A DNA stretch of 64,000 nucleotides from Evansella clarkii (GCF_002019695.1 NZ_KV917376.1:425624-489623), one strand, 5' to 3'. Positions 25,381 to 34,604 are shown, counted from the first letter of the stretch. Program-made: numbers and translations. Notes: generated by a model not told the origin, from the sequence alone.

Positions 25381-25593
25381 ATCAAGTTAACGAATCTTGT
25401 ATCGTAATGCTGGCTTTCACTCTGGGCAGCCGCTTCACTCGGGCAATGCTTCAGCTAAATCGGGAACGAATGAGGCGCATTCATTCCCAGAGTATTGGCG
25501 TTACTCCGAGCGATGCACGAATGAGGCGTATTCGTTCCCTGAGTAAGGCACTTGCTCCGAGCGTGGGTACGAATCCAGTTTTCTTAACTTGAT
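25381..25593. repeat. Short hairpin array D bounded by inverted repeats
   Basis: ATCAAGTTAA (25381-25390) and TTAACTTGAT (25584-25593) are perfect 10-bp inverted ends. Between them, CGAATGAGGCG-type units recur at 25467 and 25518, with a partial one at 25570, a spacing of 51-52. Each can fold, for example GGGAACGAAT against ATTCATTCCC. GCTAAGAC occurs just outside both ends in direct order. It looks like a small mobile or repetitive element with the same period as arrays A to C. Confidence 0.7.
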
Positions 25594-25774
25594 AGGTACG
25601 GGCTAAGACTCCTAAAATGGAAACACAGCCTGCAGGCAGCAGTACCTTCCCGACTCCCCGTAAAAACAAAACTTACCTGTAAAGTATACTTCCCGTTCTC
25701 ATATTCGAATAGTTTTTCATTTTTTAAATAAGGGAATAGCTAATTGGTTCCTTATTTTGACGTTAATAATTCCC

Positions 25775-25897
25775 TTCACAAAATTATCACACTCTGTTCA
25801 TTTTTTGCTCACAATTTCACAAAAATAGGTGTTTTCCCCTATAAACGAATGAAGTATAAATTATTAATATATAGATAGTGTTAATTTATTCACAAAG
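25775..25897. promoter_or_regulatory. Cluster of TTCACAA-like sites upstream of cydA
   Basis: Sites in one orientation lie at 25775 (TTCACAA), 25787 (TCACA), 25809 (TCACA), 25815 (TTTCACAAAA) and 25888 (ATTCACAAAG). The last is the complement of TTTGTGAAT, the ResD site pattern; TTCACAA is also a Rex half-site. Control of the oxidase by redox state or low oxygen is inferred. Confidence 0.45.
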
Positions 25898-25948
25898 TAG
25901 CCATATAAAATTCAGATAATTATCATACAAAGATGGGAGAGAGCCAGT

Positions 25949-27304
25949 ATGTTTGAATATGATCCGGTCCTGTACAGCCGGCTGCTGACGTCATTGACTC
26001 TGGGATTTCATGCGATCTTCGCTACCCTGGGCGTGGGGATTCCGCTGATGATAGCAATTGCCGAATGGATGGGGATAAAACGAAATGATCCTCACTATAC
26101 ATTAATGGCCAGACGCTGGGCCCGGGGCTTCGTAGTAATAGTTGCTGTCGGAGTTGTAACCGGGACAGCAATCGGCCTTCAGCTGAGCCTTTTGTGGCCT
26201 AACTTTATGCAGGCTGCCGGGCATACGATCGGCTTGCCTATGTTCATGGAAGTTTTCGCCTTCTTCTTTGAAGCTATCTTCTTAGGAATTTATTTGTATA
26301 CGTGGGATCGGTTTAAGAGTAAAATGAAGCACTTCCTGCTGATTATCCCGATCGTCATTGGGGCTACAGCCAGTGCATTTTTCATTACAACAGTAAATTC
26401 ATTTATGAACGTGCCTCAGGGCTTCGAGATAATTGACGGAGCAATCAGGGATGTAAGCCCGCTTGCAGCGATGTTTAACCCTGCCACACCGACAAAAATC
26501 TCGCACGTGATCATTACCTGCTACTTAACAGCAGCATTTGTCTTAGGGGCTATAGCAGCCTTCAACCTGTTAAAAGGAAGAAACCATGTTTACCATAAAA
26601 AAGCACTTCACTTAACGATGGTTTCCGCCGCTATTTTTGCCATTGGTACTGCTGTTATCGGGGATTTCTCCGGAAAGTATCTGCACGAGTACCAGCCTGA
26701 AAAATTAGCTGCTGCTGAATGGCATTTTGAGACGGAAAGTGAAGCACCTCTGATTCTTGGGGGTATACTCACAGAGGATAATGAAGTAAGGTATGCTCTG
26801 GAAATCCCTTACGCTCTGAGTATCCTTGCAGGTAATACTCCGGATACAGTCGTTACCGGCCTGAATGATTTTCCTGAGGAGCTCCATCCGCCGCTTTGGG
26901 TGCACTATATGTTTGACTTAATGGTATTTATCGGCATGTATCTTGCAGCAATTTCTGCCCTGTTCGTGTTTATGAACTGGATGAAAAAATGGAATGCCTT
27001 CAGACGCCCCGTATTATGGGCTATTTTTGCCGGCGGTCCCCTGGCGATTGTGGCCATTGAAGCAGGCTGGATTTTTGCGGAAGTCGGGCGCCAGCCATGG
27101 ATTATTAATGGGGTAATGACAGTTGCAGAGGGTGCTACCGCATCTCCGCACGTCGATATTATGCTGTATGTGTTTATCTTGCTGTACGCAGTGCTTGGAG
27201 CGACATGTATTGCGGTACTGAGAAGAATGTTTAAATCAAACCCTGCCGAGCATGAACTGGAAGAACGGGGCATTGCCCACACGAAAGAACAAAATGTTAA
27301 TTAA
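25949..27304 (+). CDS. cydA: Cytochrome bd menaquinol oxidase subunit I
   Basis: This 451-residue subunit carries haems b558, b595 and d and oxidises quinol. The N-terminal GFHAIFATLGVGIPLMIAIA supplies an axial His (residue 21). RRWARGFVVIVAVGVVTGTA, ATASAFFITTVNSFMNVPQG and the FFFEAIFLGIYLYTWDRF helix are conserved. The Q-loop is short. The sequence is closer to the YthA/CbdA branch than to classic CydA of Bacillus, from memory. GGGAGAG precedes the ATG. It forms an operon with cydB (14-base gap) and a cydS-like gene. Confidence 0.93.
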   Translation: MFEYDPVLYSRLLTSLTLGFHAIFATLGVGIPLMIAIAEWMGIKRNDPHYTLMARRWARGFVVIVAVGVVTGTAIGLQLSLLWPNFMQAAGHTIGLPMFMEVFAFFFEAIFLGIYLYTWDRFKSKMKHFLLIIPIVIGATASAFFITTVNSFMNVPQGFEIIDGAIRDVSPLAAMFNPATPTKISHVIITCYLTAAFVLGAIAAFNLLKGRNHVYHKKALHLTMVSAAIFAIGTAVIGDFSGKYLHEYQPEKLAAAEWHFETESEAPLILGGILTEDNEVRYALEIPYALSILAGNTPDTVVTGLNDFPEELHPPLWVHYMFDLMVFIGMYLAAISALFVFMNWMKKWNAFRRPVLWAIFAGGPLAIVAIEAGWIFAEVGRQPWIINGVMTVAEGATASPHVDIMLYVFILLYAVLGATCIAVLRRMFKSNPAEHELEERGIAHTKEQNVN

Positions 27305-27318
27305 AAGGAGGGATAGGC

Positions 27319-28332
27319 ATGAGCTATGAAGTTATTGGGATTACGGTGCTGTGGGTATTTCTCTATGGATATCTTATTGTGGCATCGGTTGACTTCGGTG
27401 CAGGATTCTTTAGTTACTACACGAAGCGGACAAACAAAAACCATATTATTCACGACATCATTCAGCGCTACCTGTCCCCCGTGTGGGAAGTGACGAACGT
27501 ATTCCTTGTATTTTTCTTCATTGGAATCGTCGGTTTCTTCCCGCAAACTGCCTTTTATTACGGCAGTGCCCTCCTTATTCCCGGGAGTGTGGCGATTATT
27601 CTTATTGCAATCAGGGGTTCTTATTATGCATTTGCAACTTATGGCGCAAAGGAAAGCAGATTCTTCACCTTTTTATACGGGGCTACGGGGCTGCTGATCC
27701 CCGCCTCCCTCACCACGGTGCTGACGATTTCGGAGGGAGGATATATCAGTTACGAAGACGGCCACGTGCAGCTTCTTTACGGTGAGCTGTTCGGAAGCCT
27801 TTATTCCTGGGGAGTGGTTATCCTCGCCATTGTGAGTGTGCTGTTTATCTCAGCCAGCTTCCTCACCTACTACGCCTCACGGGCGCAGGATAAGGGAGCT
27901 CTCGAGCTGCTCAGGAAGTATGCGTTAATCTGGTCATTCCCTTCAATCATAATGGGAGTCATCGTATTCTTCCTTCTCGGAGGAAGAAATCCGGAACACT
28001 TCTCTAACATGGTTGACCTGTGGTGGATGTTTGCCATCTCATTCCTGGCCTTCGCAGCAGCAACGTATTTAATCTGGAAGCGAAGAAATTATGGAACTGC
28101 ATTTATGATGGTTATGCTTCAGTATTTCGCAGCCTTCTTCGGCTACGGAGTCTCACATTTCCCATATTTGCTGTATCCTTATTTAACGATTTACGATGGA
28201 TTTACAAATGAAACGATGGCTATCGCGTTAATCAGTGCCTTCATTGGCGGCCTGCTGATGCTGATTCCTTCACTCTATTTCCTGATGAAACTGTTCCTGT
28301 TTGACGCAGATTATGTACAGGGTAAAAAATAA
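27319..28332 (+). CDS. cydB: Cytochrome bd menaquinol oxidase subunit II
   Basis: This 337-residue membrane protein is the structural partner of CydA. The start ITVLWVFLYGYLIVASVDFG ASFF-like region, the RYLSPVWEVTNVFLVFFFIG segment and repeated pairs of helices are typical for CydB/YthB. AAGGAGG lies 9 nt upstream. It lies directly after cydA and is followed after 56 bases by the cydS-like gene. Length fits the family. Confidence 0.93.
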   Translation: MSYEVIGITVLWVFLYGYLIVASVDFGAGFFSYYTKRTNKNHIIHDIIQRYLSPVWEVTNVFLVFFFIGIVGFFPQTAFYYGSALLIPGSVAIILIAIRGSYYAFATYGAKESRFFTFLYGATGLLIPASLTTVLTISEGGYISYEDGHVQLLYGELFGSLYSWGVVILAIVSVLFISASFLTYYASRAQDKGALELLRKYALIWSFPSIIMGVIVFFLLGGRNPEHFSNMVDLWWMFAISFLAFAAATYLIWKRRNYGTAFMMVMLQYFAAFFGYGVSHFPYLLYPYLTIYDGFTNETMAIALISAFIGGLLMLIPSLYFLMKLFLFDADYVQGKK

Positions 28333-28388
28333 ACATTAATCTGTTGAACGAAAGCAATACTCTGACCAGATTAAAGGAGGCTTAAGCA

Positions 28389-28547
28389 ATGGATTTAACA
28401 CATTTCCTTTTAACATTTGCCCCGCCCCTTACGCTGTTCCTGTGCGTATTTATCGTCTTCTTCTGGGGAGCGAAAGCAAAACCAGTTTTTACAGAAGAGA
28501 AGGAACACGAGGTGACGGGCCGAAAATCAAGCAGATCAAAAAAATAG
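28389..28547 (+). CDS. cydS: CydS-like small subunit of cytochrome bd oxidase
   Basis: This 52-residue protein starts at an ATG with AAAGGAGG 8 nt upstream. MDLTHFLLTFAPPLTLFLCV is followed by FIVFFWGAKAKPVFTEE and a basic tail. The pattern of a short start, 'FLxxxAPP', one helix and a KxxPV turn matches CydS described in the Geobacillus bd oxidase, which lies beside CydA. The tail is longer than in that protein. It is the last gene of the operon and lies before a terminator. Confidence 0.75.
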   Translation: MDLTHFLLTFAPPLTLFLCVFIVFFWGAKAKPVFTEEKEHEVTGRKSSRSKK

Positions 28548-28595
28548 ATGCAAGTTTAACAGCGAAGCCCATCGAGCTTTGCTTTGATATAGATG

Positions 28596-28626
28596 GCTCC
28601 TTCTTCAATTGAAGAGGAGCTTTTTT
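28596..28626 (+). terminator. Terminator of the cyd operon
   Basis: GCTCCTTCTTC and GAAGAGGAGC pair around AATT and are followed by six T. Confidence 0.85.
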
Positions 28627-28681
28627 ATATGCGGGAGCATTCATTCATTGAGTTAAATCCACTTCCACCGTAAAAAGGTGT

Positions 28682-28878
28682 AAAATAACCGGAGATTTTC
28701 CGGTTATCTGCAGATTGGGGCTCGTTTCGGGGCGATATAAGGGGAAGTTTTCCGGTTATGCAGTGCAAAACCTCCCATTTTCGACTTTTTTTAAGTAATA
28801 GGCGGAATACCTCCGCCTATTTAAGCGTATTTAATAGTCATTTACGTATTAAGCGGAATTTTTCCGTCTATTTATTAC
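28682..28878. repeat. Dispersed hairpin repeat, copy 1
   Basis: The core at 28719-28826 (TTTCGG, ATAAGGGGAAGTTTTCCGGT, then AATAGGCGGA and TCCGCCTATTTAA) reappears in reverse orientation at 59482-59590. Hairpins AACCGGA/TCCGGTT and TAGGCGGA/CCGCCTA lie inside. No coding frame is evident. It fills the gap between the cyd operon and the next gene. Confidence 0.7.
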
Positions 28879-28957
28879 ATCGGGTTGCTGGCCCTCCCCC
28901 CAGCCGACCAACCGGTAAGTAATTGCCAACCCTCTTTATCCTGGGTGAACGATAAAG

Positions 28958-28989
28958 AAAAAAGACGTATGCCAATTCATACGTCTTTT
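28958..28989. terminator. Bidirectional terminator, mainly for the gene at 29037
   Basis: AAAAAGACGTATG and CATACGTCTTTTT form a 13-bp perfect stem with a 6-nt loop; T-runs are supplied on both strands. Confidence 0.75.
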
Positions 28990-29036
28990 TGTCTCTTTTA
29001 GAGGGAAAGCATCCCTTACAAGAAATGCTTCCGAAC

Positions 29037-29495
29037 CTATATTATCCGCAGCCCAACAACTACGATTACCATTACTGAAAGAGCCGCGGATAAAAACATA
29101 AAGTTAGTATACATCAGAGCGAGAGATTCAAGCGGCTTATCTTTCTTCAAGGCAGCCCCGTTCAGCTTTTTCCCCATCTTCCTGCTGTATATCGAAACAA
29201 AGACAATGGTTAATAAGATTATCATTGTTCCTGCCTGCTCCATAAAACTGAGATAAAAAGGCATGCTATCCCGGTCAAACTGTAAAATCATGAATACGCC
29301 TGTAATGAGAACGATAAACAATCCAGGTAATATCCCTAAATTAACCCAGCGTCTTATTTTTTCAAGAATAAAAGAATGATCATCAAGTCTTTCTCCCTTC
29401 TTAACTATAGACCTCAGCAGAAAACCAAATGCTGCAAAAGATCCAATCCATAAAGCAATGCCGACTATATGCAAAATATATGAAATTGAATACAT
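29037..29495 (-). CDS. Four-helix membrane protein, CopD/DUF2269-like
   Basis: This 152-residue protein starts YSISYILHIVGIALWIGSFA, with a His in the first helix as in CopD-like and DUF2269 membrane proteins, and has three further helices near residues 50-70, 85-103 and 130-150. No metal-binding motif beyond that His is clear. Function unknown; a role in copper or haem handling would be a guess from the fold. It is single, with a terminator on its 3' side. Confidence 0.6.
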   Translation of the reverse strand: MYSISYILHIVGIALWIGSFAAFGFLLRSIVKKGERLDDHSFILEKIRRWVNLGILPGLFIVLITGVFMILQFDRDSMPFYLSFMEQAGTMIILLTIVFVSIYSRKMGKKLNGAALKKDKPLESLALMYTNFMFLSAALSVMVIVVVGLRII

Positions 29496-29550
29496 ACTGT
29501 TCCGCCCTTTCCTTTCACTTAAAAATTATATTAATTAAAACCGACAGGAC

Positions 29551-29579
29551 AGGGGGAAGTTAAGGCTTCCCCTCTCCCT
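29551..29579 (-). terminator. Terminator of the MMPL gene
   Basis: On the minus strand ACAGGG/CCCTGT and GGGGAAG/CTTCCCC enclose a 6-nt loop, followed by CCTGTCGGTTTT. Confidence 0.65.
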
Positions 29580-29585
29580 GTCTTC

Positions 29586-31793
29586 CTAAGCACGTTCTAT
29601 ATTTTTTAACGCAGTTTTCCCCCAAGGCCACCAGTTCCATTTTCCACACAGAGTAACAATGGAAGGAACAAGTATCCCTCTCACAAGAAAGGCATCCATT
29701 AAAATTCCAATGCTGACAATAAACCCAAACATAAACAGTTCTAATATTGGCTGTGTCATTAGTACCCCAAACGTGGCGGCTAAAATCAGGCCCGCTGAGG
29801 ATATCACGCCACCAGTTAATGCGACGCCTCTTCTCACTGCCTGTGACAGAGAAAAGGCTCCTGCCTCCTCTTTAATCCTGGAGATGAGCATAATATTGTA
29901 GTCAACTCCCAGGGCTACAAGGAAGACAAATGCATAGAGAGGTATCCGGTAACTCATACCTTCAAAACCGAAAAAGTTCTCGAAAATGAACCAGCTAAGC
30001 CCCATTGCCGACAAGTAGGAGAGTAATATCGTCGACATCATATATACAGGTGCGACAAGAGAACGAGTATGGAAGATCAGCATTGCAAATATCACAATTG
30101 TTACTAATATTACTACCAGGGCTGTATCCCTTTCGTTCAGTCCCCTGATATCAGCTTGTTTTGCAGTCTCACCTGCAAAATAAAGGGAATATACATCCGG
30201 GCTTAGCCCGCTCTCTGAAAGGATCTCCTCCCGGTTTTCATTAAGAACATCCAGCGTATCAAGAGAGTCATGGTCATAAGGATGGCCGGAGAGTACTACA
30301 TCAAATTTAAGAGCCTGATCGTTTTCAGCAAAAAAGCTCGTCCCCTGCGCCTGCCCCTCTGCTGCTGCCTCAACCTCTTCAGGCATAGTTGTTGTGCTAA
30401 TACCATCTGTTTCCTGGAAAATTGCGTTTAAAGCTTCTACTCCTGCAAATTCTTCACTCTCATAGACAAATCCGCCTTCCCTCTCCAGGATGACAGTAAC
30501 AGGAGCCAATTCCCCAGCCGGAAAACTCTCTTCCAGCTGCTCGAACCCTTCTCTGGAAGCCATATCTTCCGGAAAAGAATTTATCAAATTGAAAGAGTAC
30601 TGGATAGTTGGAACATTTAACCCGTTAATAATAAGAAATATAAGGACTGCTCCTCCTGCAACTAAAGGTTTTTTCGTAACAAAGGAACCTGCAGACCCCC
30701 AGAACCTGTTTTTTTCCAGAGTATTTTCTCCGACCTTTGGTACGGATGGCCAGAAGGAACGTCTACCCACGATGGTAAACAAAGCAGGAATTAACGTAAG
30801 TCCCGCCAGGAGAACAATTAAAATAGTAATGGAAAAAATCGGCGCGAAGTTCTGGTATGGTCCGTAGTCCGCTACGAAAAGCACCAGCATAGCAGCAAGG
30901 ACTGTCCCCCCGCTGTAAAATATAGGAGAAGCTACTTCCTTCACTGCCCCTTCCATAGCTTCATACTTCAATTCTATTTTTCGCAGCTCTTCCCTGTACC
31001 TGGAGAATATGAAAAGACTGTAATCTGTCGTCGCCCCGAAGAGAAGTATCATAACGATAGACAGAGATTGTGATTCAATGGTGAAAGCTCCATTCGCAGC
31101 CAGAAGCCCTAATACCCGGTCTGTCACCTGGTATACAAAGACTGCCGCTACAAGAGGGATAATCGCCAGTAAAGGAGAACGATAAATAACTATTAACAAA
31201 ACAAGGACGAGTAAAATAGTACTGAATAACAGAACCAGATCAGCGTTTGTAAAAATAGCAATTGTATCTGAGGCAATTCCCGCAGGGCCTGTTATCAGCA
31301 AGGTTCCCCTTTCCATTGCCCCGTCTCCGTACTCCTGGATACTCGTAACCGTATCATTTACCTCTGACATCTCCAGACCATCCTGCAACATGGCTGGCAA
31401 AACCAGTGTGGTTCCATCCTCTGAAAGGAACGCTTCCTTTGCATGGTCAGGAAACTGGTGAAAAGGGACGACTCCCTCCAGTGCCGGAAGATCAGCCTCT
31501 TCTGTCATCCATTCACTGACATTATCCACCGGCTCATACCCAGCTGCATCCCAGCCGGATTCTTCCCGGAATACTAACAGCGCCAGCAGGCCGTCTTCAT
31601 CGGGAAAATGCTCCTGTAATTTTTCAGAAGCGATAAATGACCTGGCATCCTCCGGGAGATCATTCTCCCCTGTATTAATCGTATAATCATTTGCAGACGG
31701 CGCCGCACTCAGTGTCCCCGCCGCAATCACCCAGATACCCAGGATCAGCCAGACCCATTTTCGATTTGAAACAAATTTCGCAAAAATATTCAT
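29586..31793 (-). CDS. MMPL-family (RND superfamily) transporter
   Basis: This 735-residue transporter has the MMPL/YdfJ layout: one helix, a large outer loop (residues 30-165), five helices, a second repeat with an outer loop (about 380-540) and five more helices. GATTDYSLFIFSRYREEL and ALGVDYNIMLISRIKEEA are the paired Asp-Tyr motifs in helices 4 and 10 that carry protons. I start at the ATG 31793 (AGGAG just upstream); an upstream in-frame start at 31847 lacks a site. It follows a sensor kinase/regulator pair, which may control it, although a terminator separates them. Substrate likely lipid or drug. Confidence 0.9.
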   Translation of the reverse strand: MNIFAKFVSNRKWVWLILGIWVIAAGTLSAAPSANDYTINTGENDLPEDARSFIASEKLQEHFPDEDGLLALLVFREESGWDAAGYEPVDNVSEWMTEEADLPALEGVVPFHQFPDHAKEAFLSEDGTTLVLPAMLQDGLEMSEVNDTVTSIQEYGDGAMERGTLLITGPAGIASDTIAIFTNADLVLLFSTILLVLVLLIVIYRSPLLAIIPLVAAVFVYQVTDRVLGLLAANGAFTIESQSLSIVMILLFGATTDYSLFIFSRYREELRKIELKYEAMEGAVKEVASPIFYSGGTVLAAMLVLFVADYGPYQNFAPIFSITILIVLLAGLTLIPALFTIVGRRSFWPSVPKVGENTLEKNRFWGSAGSFVTKKPLVAGGAVLIFLIINGLNVPTIQYSFNLINSFPEDMASREGFEQLEESFPAGELAPVTVILEREGGFVYESEEFAGVEALNAIFQETDGISTTTMPEEVEAAAEGQAQGTSFFAENDQALKFDVVLSGHPYDHDSLDTLDVLNENREEILSESGLSPDVYSLYFAGETAKQADIRGLNERDTALVVILVTIVIFAMLIFHTRSLVAPVYMMSTILLSYLSAMGLSWFIFENFFGFEGMSYRIPLYAFVFLVALGVDYNIMLISRIKEEAGAFSLSQAVRRGVALTGGVISSAGLILAATFGVLMTQPILELFMFGFIVSIGILMDAFLVRGILVPSIVTLCGKWNWWPWGKTALKNIERA

Positions 31794-31875
31794 GCTACTC
31801 CTCTTCCCTTCCGATTTACACATTGCTTTAAAGTGCAATAACAGCATACCAAGTTAATATGAACGTCTGATGAAC

Positions 31876-31905
31876 AAAAAAGGACGACAGCTTCAGCCAT
31901 CGTCC
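31876..31905 (-). terminator. Terminator of the two-component operon
   Basis: On the minus strand GGACGA and TCGTCC pair and TTTTTTG follows, 24 bases past the kinase stop. Confidence 0.75.
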
Positions 31906-31928
31906 ATTACTTCAATATATAATAACAG

Positions 31929-33353
31929 TTAAGCCAGTGGAAGTTTAAACGAGAATACTGTTCCCGCGCCTCGTTTACTTTCGGCTTTAATGGAAACACC
32001 GTGCAGCTCGAGGATCGATTTTACAATGGATAACCCAAGCCCTGTGCCTGATTTCCTGGAGCGGGCCGAATCCGCTTTATAAAACCTGTCCCAAATATGG
32101 TTCAGCTCTTCTTCATCCATTCCAATGCCCTGATCTTTTATGGATATCTTCACCCTGTCATTTTCTTTCTTCAGTTTTATCAATACTTTACTGCCTGTTG
32201 TTGAGAAATTCACCGCATTCTGGAGCAGATTTATGAATACCTGTTCCATCCTGTTCTGGTCCGCATTCACCATTATATCTTCCTCTGTGCCAATCAATTC
32301 GAGTTCGATCTGCTTTTTACTTAACTGAGGCTCCATTTTTGCCGCAGTAATCCTCAGCTGCTCCGACAAATTATAGTCAGCGGGCTGTATAACAATCTTT
32401 CCCGCCTCCAGCTGGTTCACATGAAGTAAATCGTTCACCAGCTTGATCAGCCTGTCTGTCTCGTCTTTCATCAGCTTATAGTAATGGCCTTTGCGGCTGT
32501 CAGGGATGGTGCCGTCCAGCAAAGCGGTAAGAAAACCATTAATTGAGGTAAGGGGAGACCTCAAGTCATGGGATACATTGGCGAGAAAGTCCTTACGCAT
32601 TTGTTCGAGACTGTCCAGATCCTCCGCCATTGTATTAAACGTTTCGCCTAACTGGCCAATTTCATCCTTAGAGCGGATTTTTACTCGCTGGGAAAAATCC
32701 CCCTTTGCCAGTTTCATAGCAATTTTGTTCATTTCCCGAAGCGGTAAAGTGAGCCTTCTTGAAATAAACCACAGAATGACTCCTGCGCAAAGTATCGTAA
32801 TGAAAATTGCAAAAAGAATCATAAGTACAGCCTGCCGGATTTCATGGTCCAGCTCATGGAAGACCATTATCATCACATCTTCGGAAGCCTGCTCGGGACC
32901 AGCCTGGAAAGGAGCCGCAATTAAGTACATTAAATCTCCATTAATCCTCATTCCCTGTGCAATTTCTTCCCCTGCCAGCACTTCCTCCACAACACTGCTG
33001 TTTATGCCGATAAAAGCTCCGTCACCAGGAGAAGGCTGATAGAGAAGCTCACCAGCAGAGTCATACAGATAAATGCTTCTGTTATCCTGCCTCAGGATAA
33101 TCTGCAGGGAAGACGCGACCATATCACTGTCCCAGTTATTTTCTTCAGCATCCTGCAAATGGCTCTCTATCTGCTGCCGGGAATTCCCAAAAGAATCCTG
33201 GTAATCCTCATAAAGATTCAGATGGAACATATAGAGGTAAACAGAACCGAATAAAAACAGGGATACGAAGAACGTCACTAAGTATGTGAGAAACAGTTTA
33301 AGGAATATCCCTTTCTTTTTACCGGAAGGAAATAACTTCAAATTTATATCCAA
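31929..33353 (-). CDS. Membrane sensor histidine kinase with HAMP domain
   Basis: This 474-residue kinase has two membrane helices (about 18-40 and 175-198) around an outer sensor loop. It continues with HAMP (RRLTLPLREMNKIAMKLAKG), HisKA with the phospho-His in NVSHDLRSPLTSINGF, and HATPase with the N box (QVFINLLQNAVNFS), DQGIGM and GTGLGLSIVKS. The start is a TTG at 33353 or four codons further; AGAGGAG lies just there. It overlaps the regulator gene by 35 bases, so translation is coupled. The signal is unknown; the MMPL exporter downstream suggests cell-envelope stress. Confidence 0.92.
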   Translation of the reverse strand: MDINLKLFPSGKKKGIFLKLFLTYLVTFFVSLFLFGSVYLYMFHLNLYEDYQDSFGNSRQQIESHLQDAEENNWDSDMVASSLQIILRQDNRSIYLYDSAGELLYQPSPGDGAFIGINSSVVEEVLAGEEIAQGMRINGDLMYLIAAPFQAGPEQASEDVMIMVFHELDHEIRQAVLMILFAIFITILCAGVILWFISRRLTLPLREMNKIAMKLAKGDFSQRVKIRSKDEIGQLGETFNTMAEDLDSLEQMRKDFLANVSHDLRSPLTSINGFLTALLDGTIPDSRKGHYYKLMKDETDRLIKLVNDLLHVNQLEAGKIVIQPADYNLSEQLRITAAKMEPQLSKKQIELELIGTEEDIMVNADQNRMEQVFINLLQNAVNFSTTGSKVLIKLKKENDRVKISIKDQGIGMDEEELNHIWDRFYKADSARSRKSGTGLGLSIVKSILELHGVSIKAESKRGAGTVFSFKLPLA

Positions 33354-34017
33354 CTCCTCTTATGGTTTTAAGGGACCAGTCCGGAGAATGGTCTTTCAGC
33401 TTTTCCCGAAGCCTTTTTACATGGACATCTATTGTCCGGGGGTCTCCCTCATAATCGTACCCCCAAATCTGGTCAAGGAGCTGCTGCCGTGTAAAGACTC
33501 TGTTTGGATGAGACGCAAAAAAATAAAGGAGCTCCAGCTCTTTCGGGGGCATGAAAACCTCGGTGTTATCGACGAATACTTTATGCTCGTTCATATCAAT
33601 CGACAGGAAAGGAATATCAATATTCTTCTGCGTGTCGTAAAAAACTTCGCTTCTTCGCATTACGGCCTTAACTCTCGCAACTAATTCGTTCGGATCAAAC
33701 GGCTTAACAACATAATCATCAGCCCCTATTTCAAGGCCTTTAATTTTATCGTAGCTTTCACCTTTGCCAGTAAGCATGATTACAGGTACCTTCTGATCTT
33801 CAAGGCGGATCATTTTACATACTTCCCAGCCATCCATCTCCGGGAGCATAATATCAAGAATAACAAAGTCGGGATTCTCATCATAAAACTTTTGTATTCC
33901 TTCGTCTCCCCGGAACGCTGTGGTTGCCGTAAAACCTTGTTTCTCAATGTACATCTGAATGAGGTCAATGATACTCGGATCATCCTCAATAATGAGAACT
34001 TTCAGCTGTTTATTCAT
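33319..34017 (-). CDS. OmpR/PhoB-family response regulator
   Basis: This 232-residue regulator has a full receiver: acidic pair in LIIEDDPS, phospho-Asp in FVILDIMLPEMDGW, Thr in IMLTGKGES and Lys in VVKPFDP. A winged-helix DNA-binding domain follows, with the DPRTIDVHVKRLREKLKDHS helix and RGVGYKF. It pairs with the kinase just downstream. Confidence 0.95.
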   Translation of the reverse strand: MNKQLKVLIIEDDPSIIDLIQMYIEKQGFTATTAFRGDEGIQKFYDENPDFVILDIMLPEMDGWEVCKMIRLEDQKVPVIMLTGKGESYDKIKGLEIGADDYVVKPFDPNELVARVKAVMRRSEVFYDTQKNIDIPFLSIDMNEHKVFVDNTEVFMPPKELELLYFFASHPNRVFTRQQLLDQIWGYDYEGDPRTIDVHVKRLREKLKDHSPDWSLKTIRGVGYKFEVISFR

Positions 34018-34184
34018 TCTGAAGTCCCCCTTTCCTAAAGTCCTATTGAATTTATAGCATACTAATATGAATATAAGATGAACAAAAGAGCGGTTGTTAA
34101 CCCAGGCACCTGAGCCACCAAAACAAAAGACAGACAGGGCTCCTGTATCCGGATAAACCCCTCTGCCTGTATTATAGACTATAA

Positions 34185-34604
34185 TCAGCTGTTACTTCCG
34201 CTCCCCTTTTCACCTGAGCTTGTTAAAGCTTTCATGAAGCAGGCTGTTGGCAGCAAAACTCCGAGAGATGCCTGAAGTAAGGAAAATAACCTCGCACTCC
34301 CTACTGGCACGAGATCACCATATCCTACCGACAGCATCGTTACTCCACTGAAATAAAGATATTCAAGAAAATTATGATCGGCAGGCTCACCTGTCGGATC
34401 GTTAATGACCAGTACTGTGCCATAAGAGGATAAAGCATAATACAAGACGGCAAAACCAATGGTCAGTCCGAGCATCGTATAAAAAAGCTTATAAAACAAA
34501 GCAGAACTGAAGTAGCTTTTCTTAAATGTTTTATTCGTAAAAAAATAATAAAGGTTAACAAGGATAAACAGCATTGTAATCGCCATTAAAATTGCAGGAA
34601 TCAC
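34185..34604 (-). CDS. Two-helix potassium channel
   Basis: This 139-residue ion-channel protein has a first helix near residues 3-22, a second near 44-65, and a pore loop with the selectivity filter SVGYGDLVP, then a last helix. It lacks an RCK/TrkA domain. The order and filter are those of simple K+ channels of the Ion_trans_2 family. I start at GTG 34604 (GGAG 8 nt upstream); a GTG at 34613 overlaps that site. A weak hairpin follows. Four subunits should form the channel. Confidence 0.85.
   Translation of the reverse strand: MIPAILMAITMLFILVNLYYFFTNKTFKKSYFSSALFYKLFYTMLGLTIGFAVLYYALSSYGTVLVINDPTGEPADHNFLEYLYFSGVTMLSVGYGDLVPVGSARLFSLLQASLGVLLPTACFMKALTSSGEKGSGSNS

Noticed and set aside
34045-34184. 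Terminator behind the potassium channel gene
   Set aside because: The ACAGGCAG/CTGTCTGT pairing is imperfect with a long loop; too weak to list as a feature.
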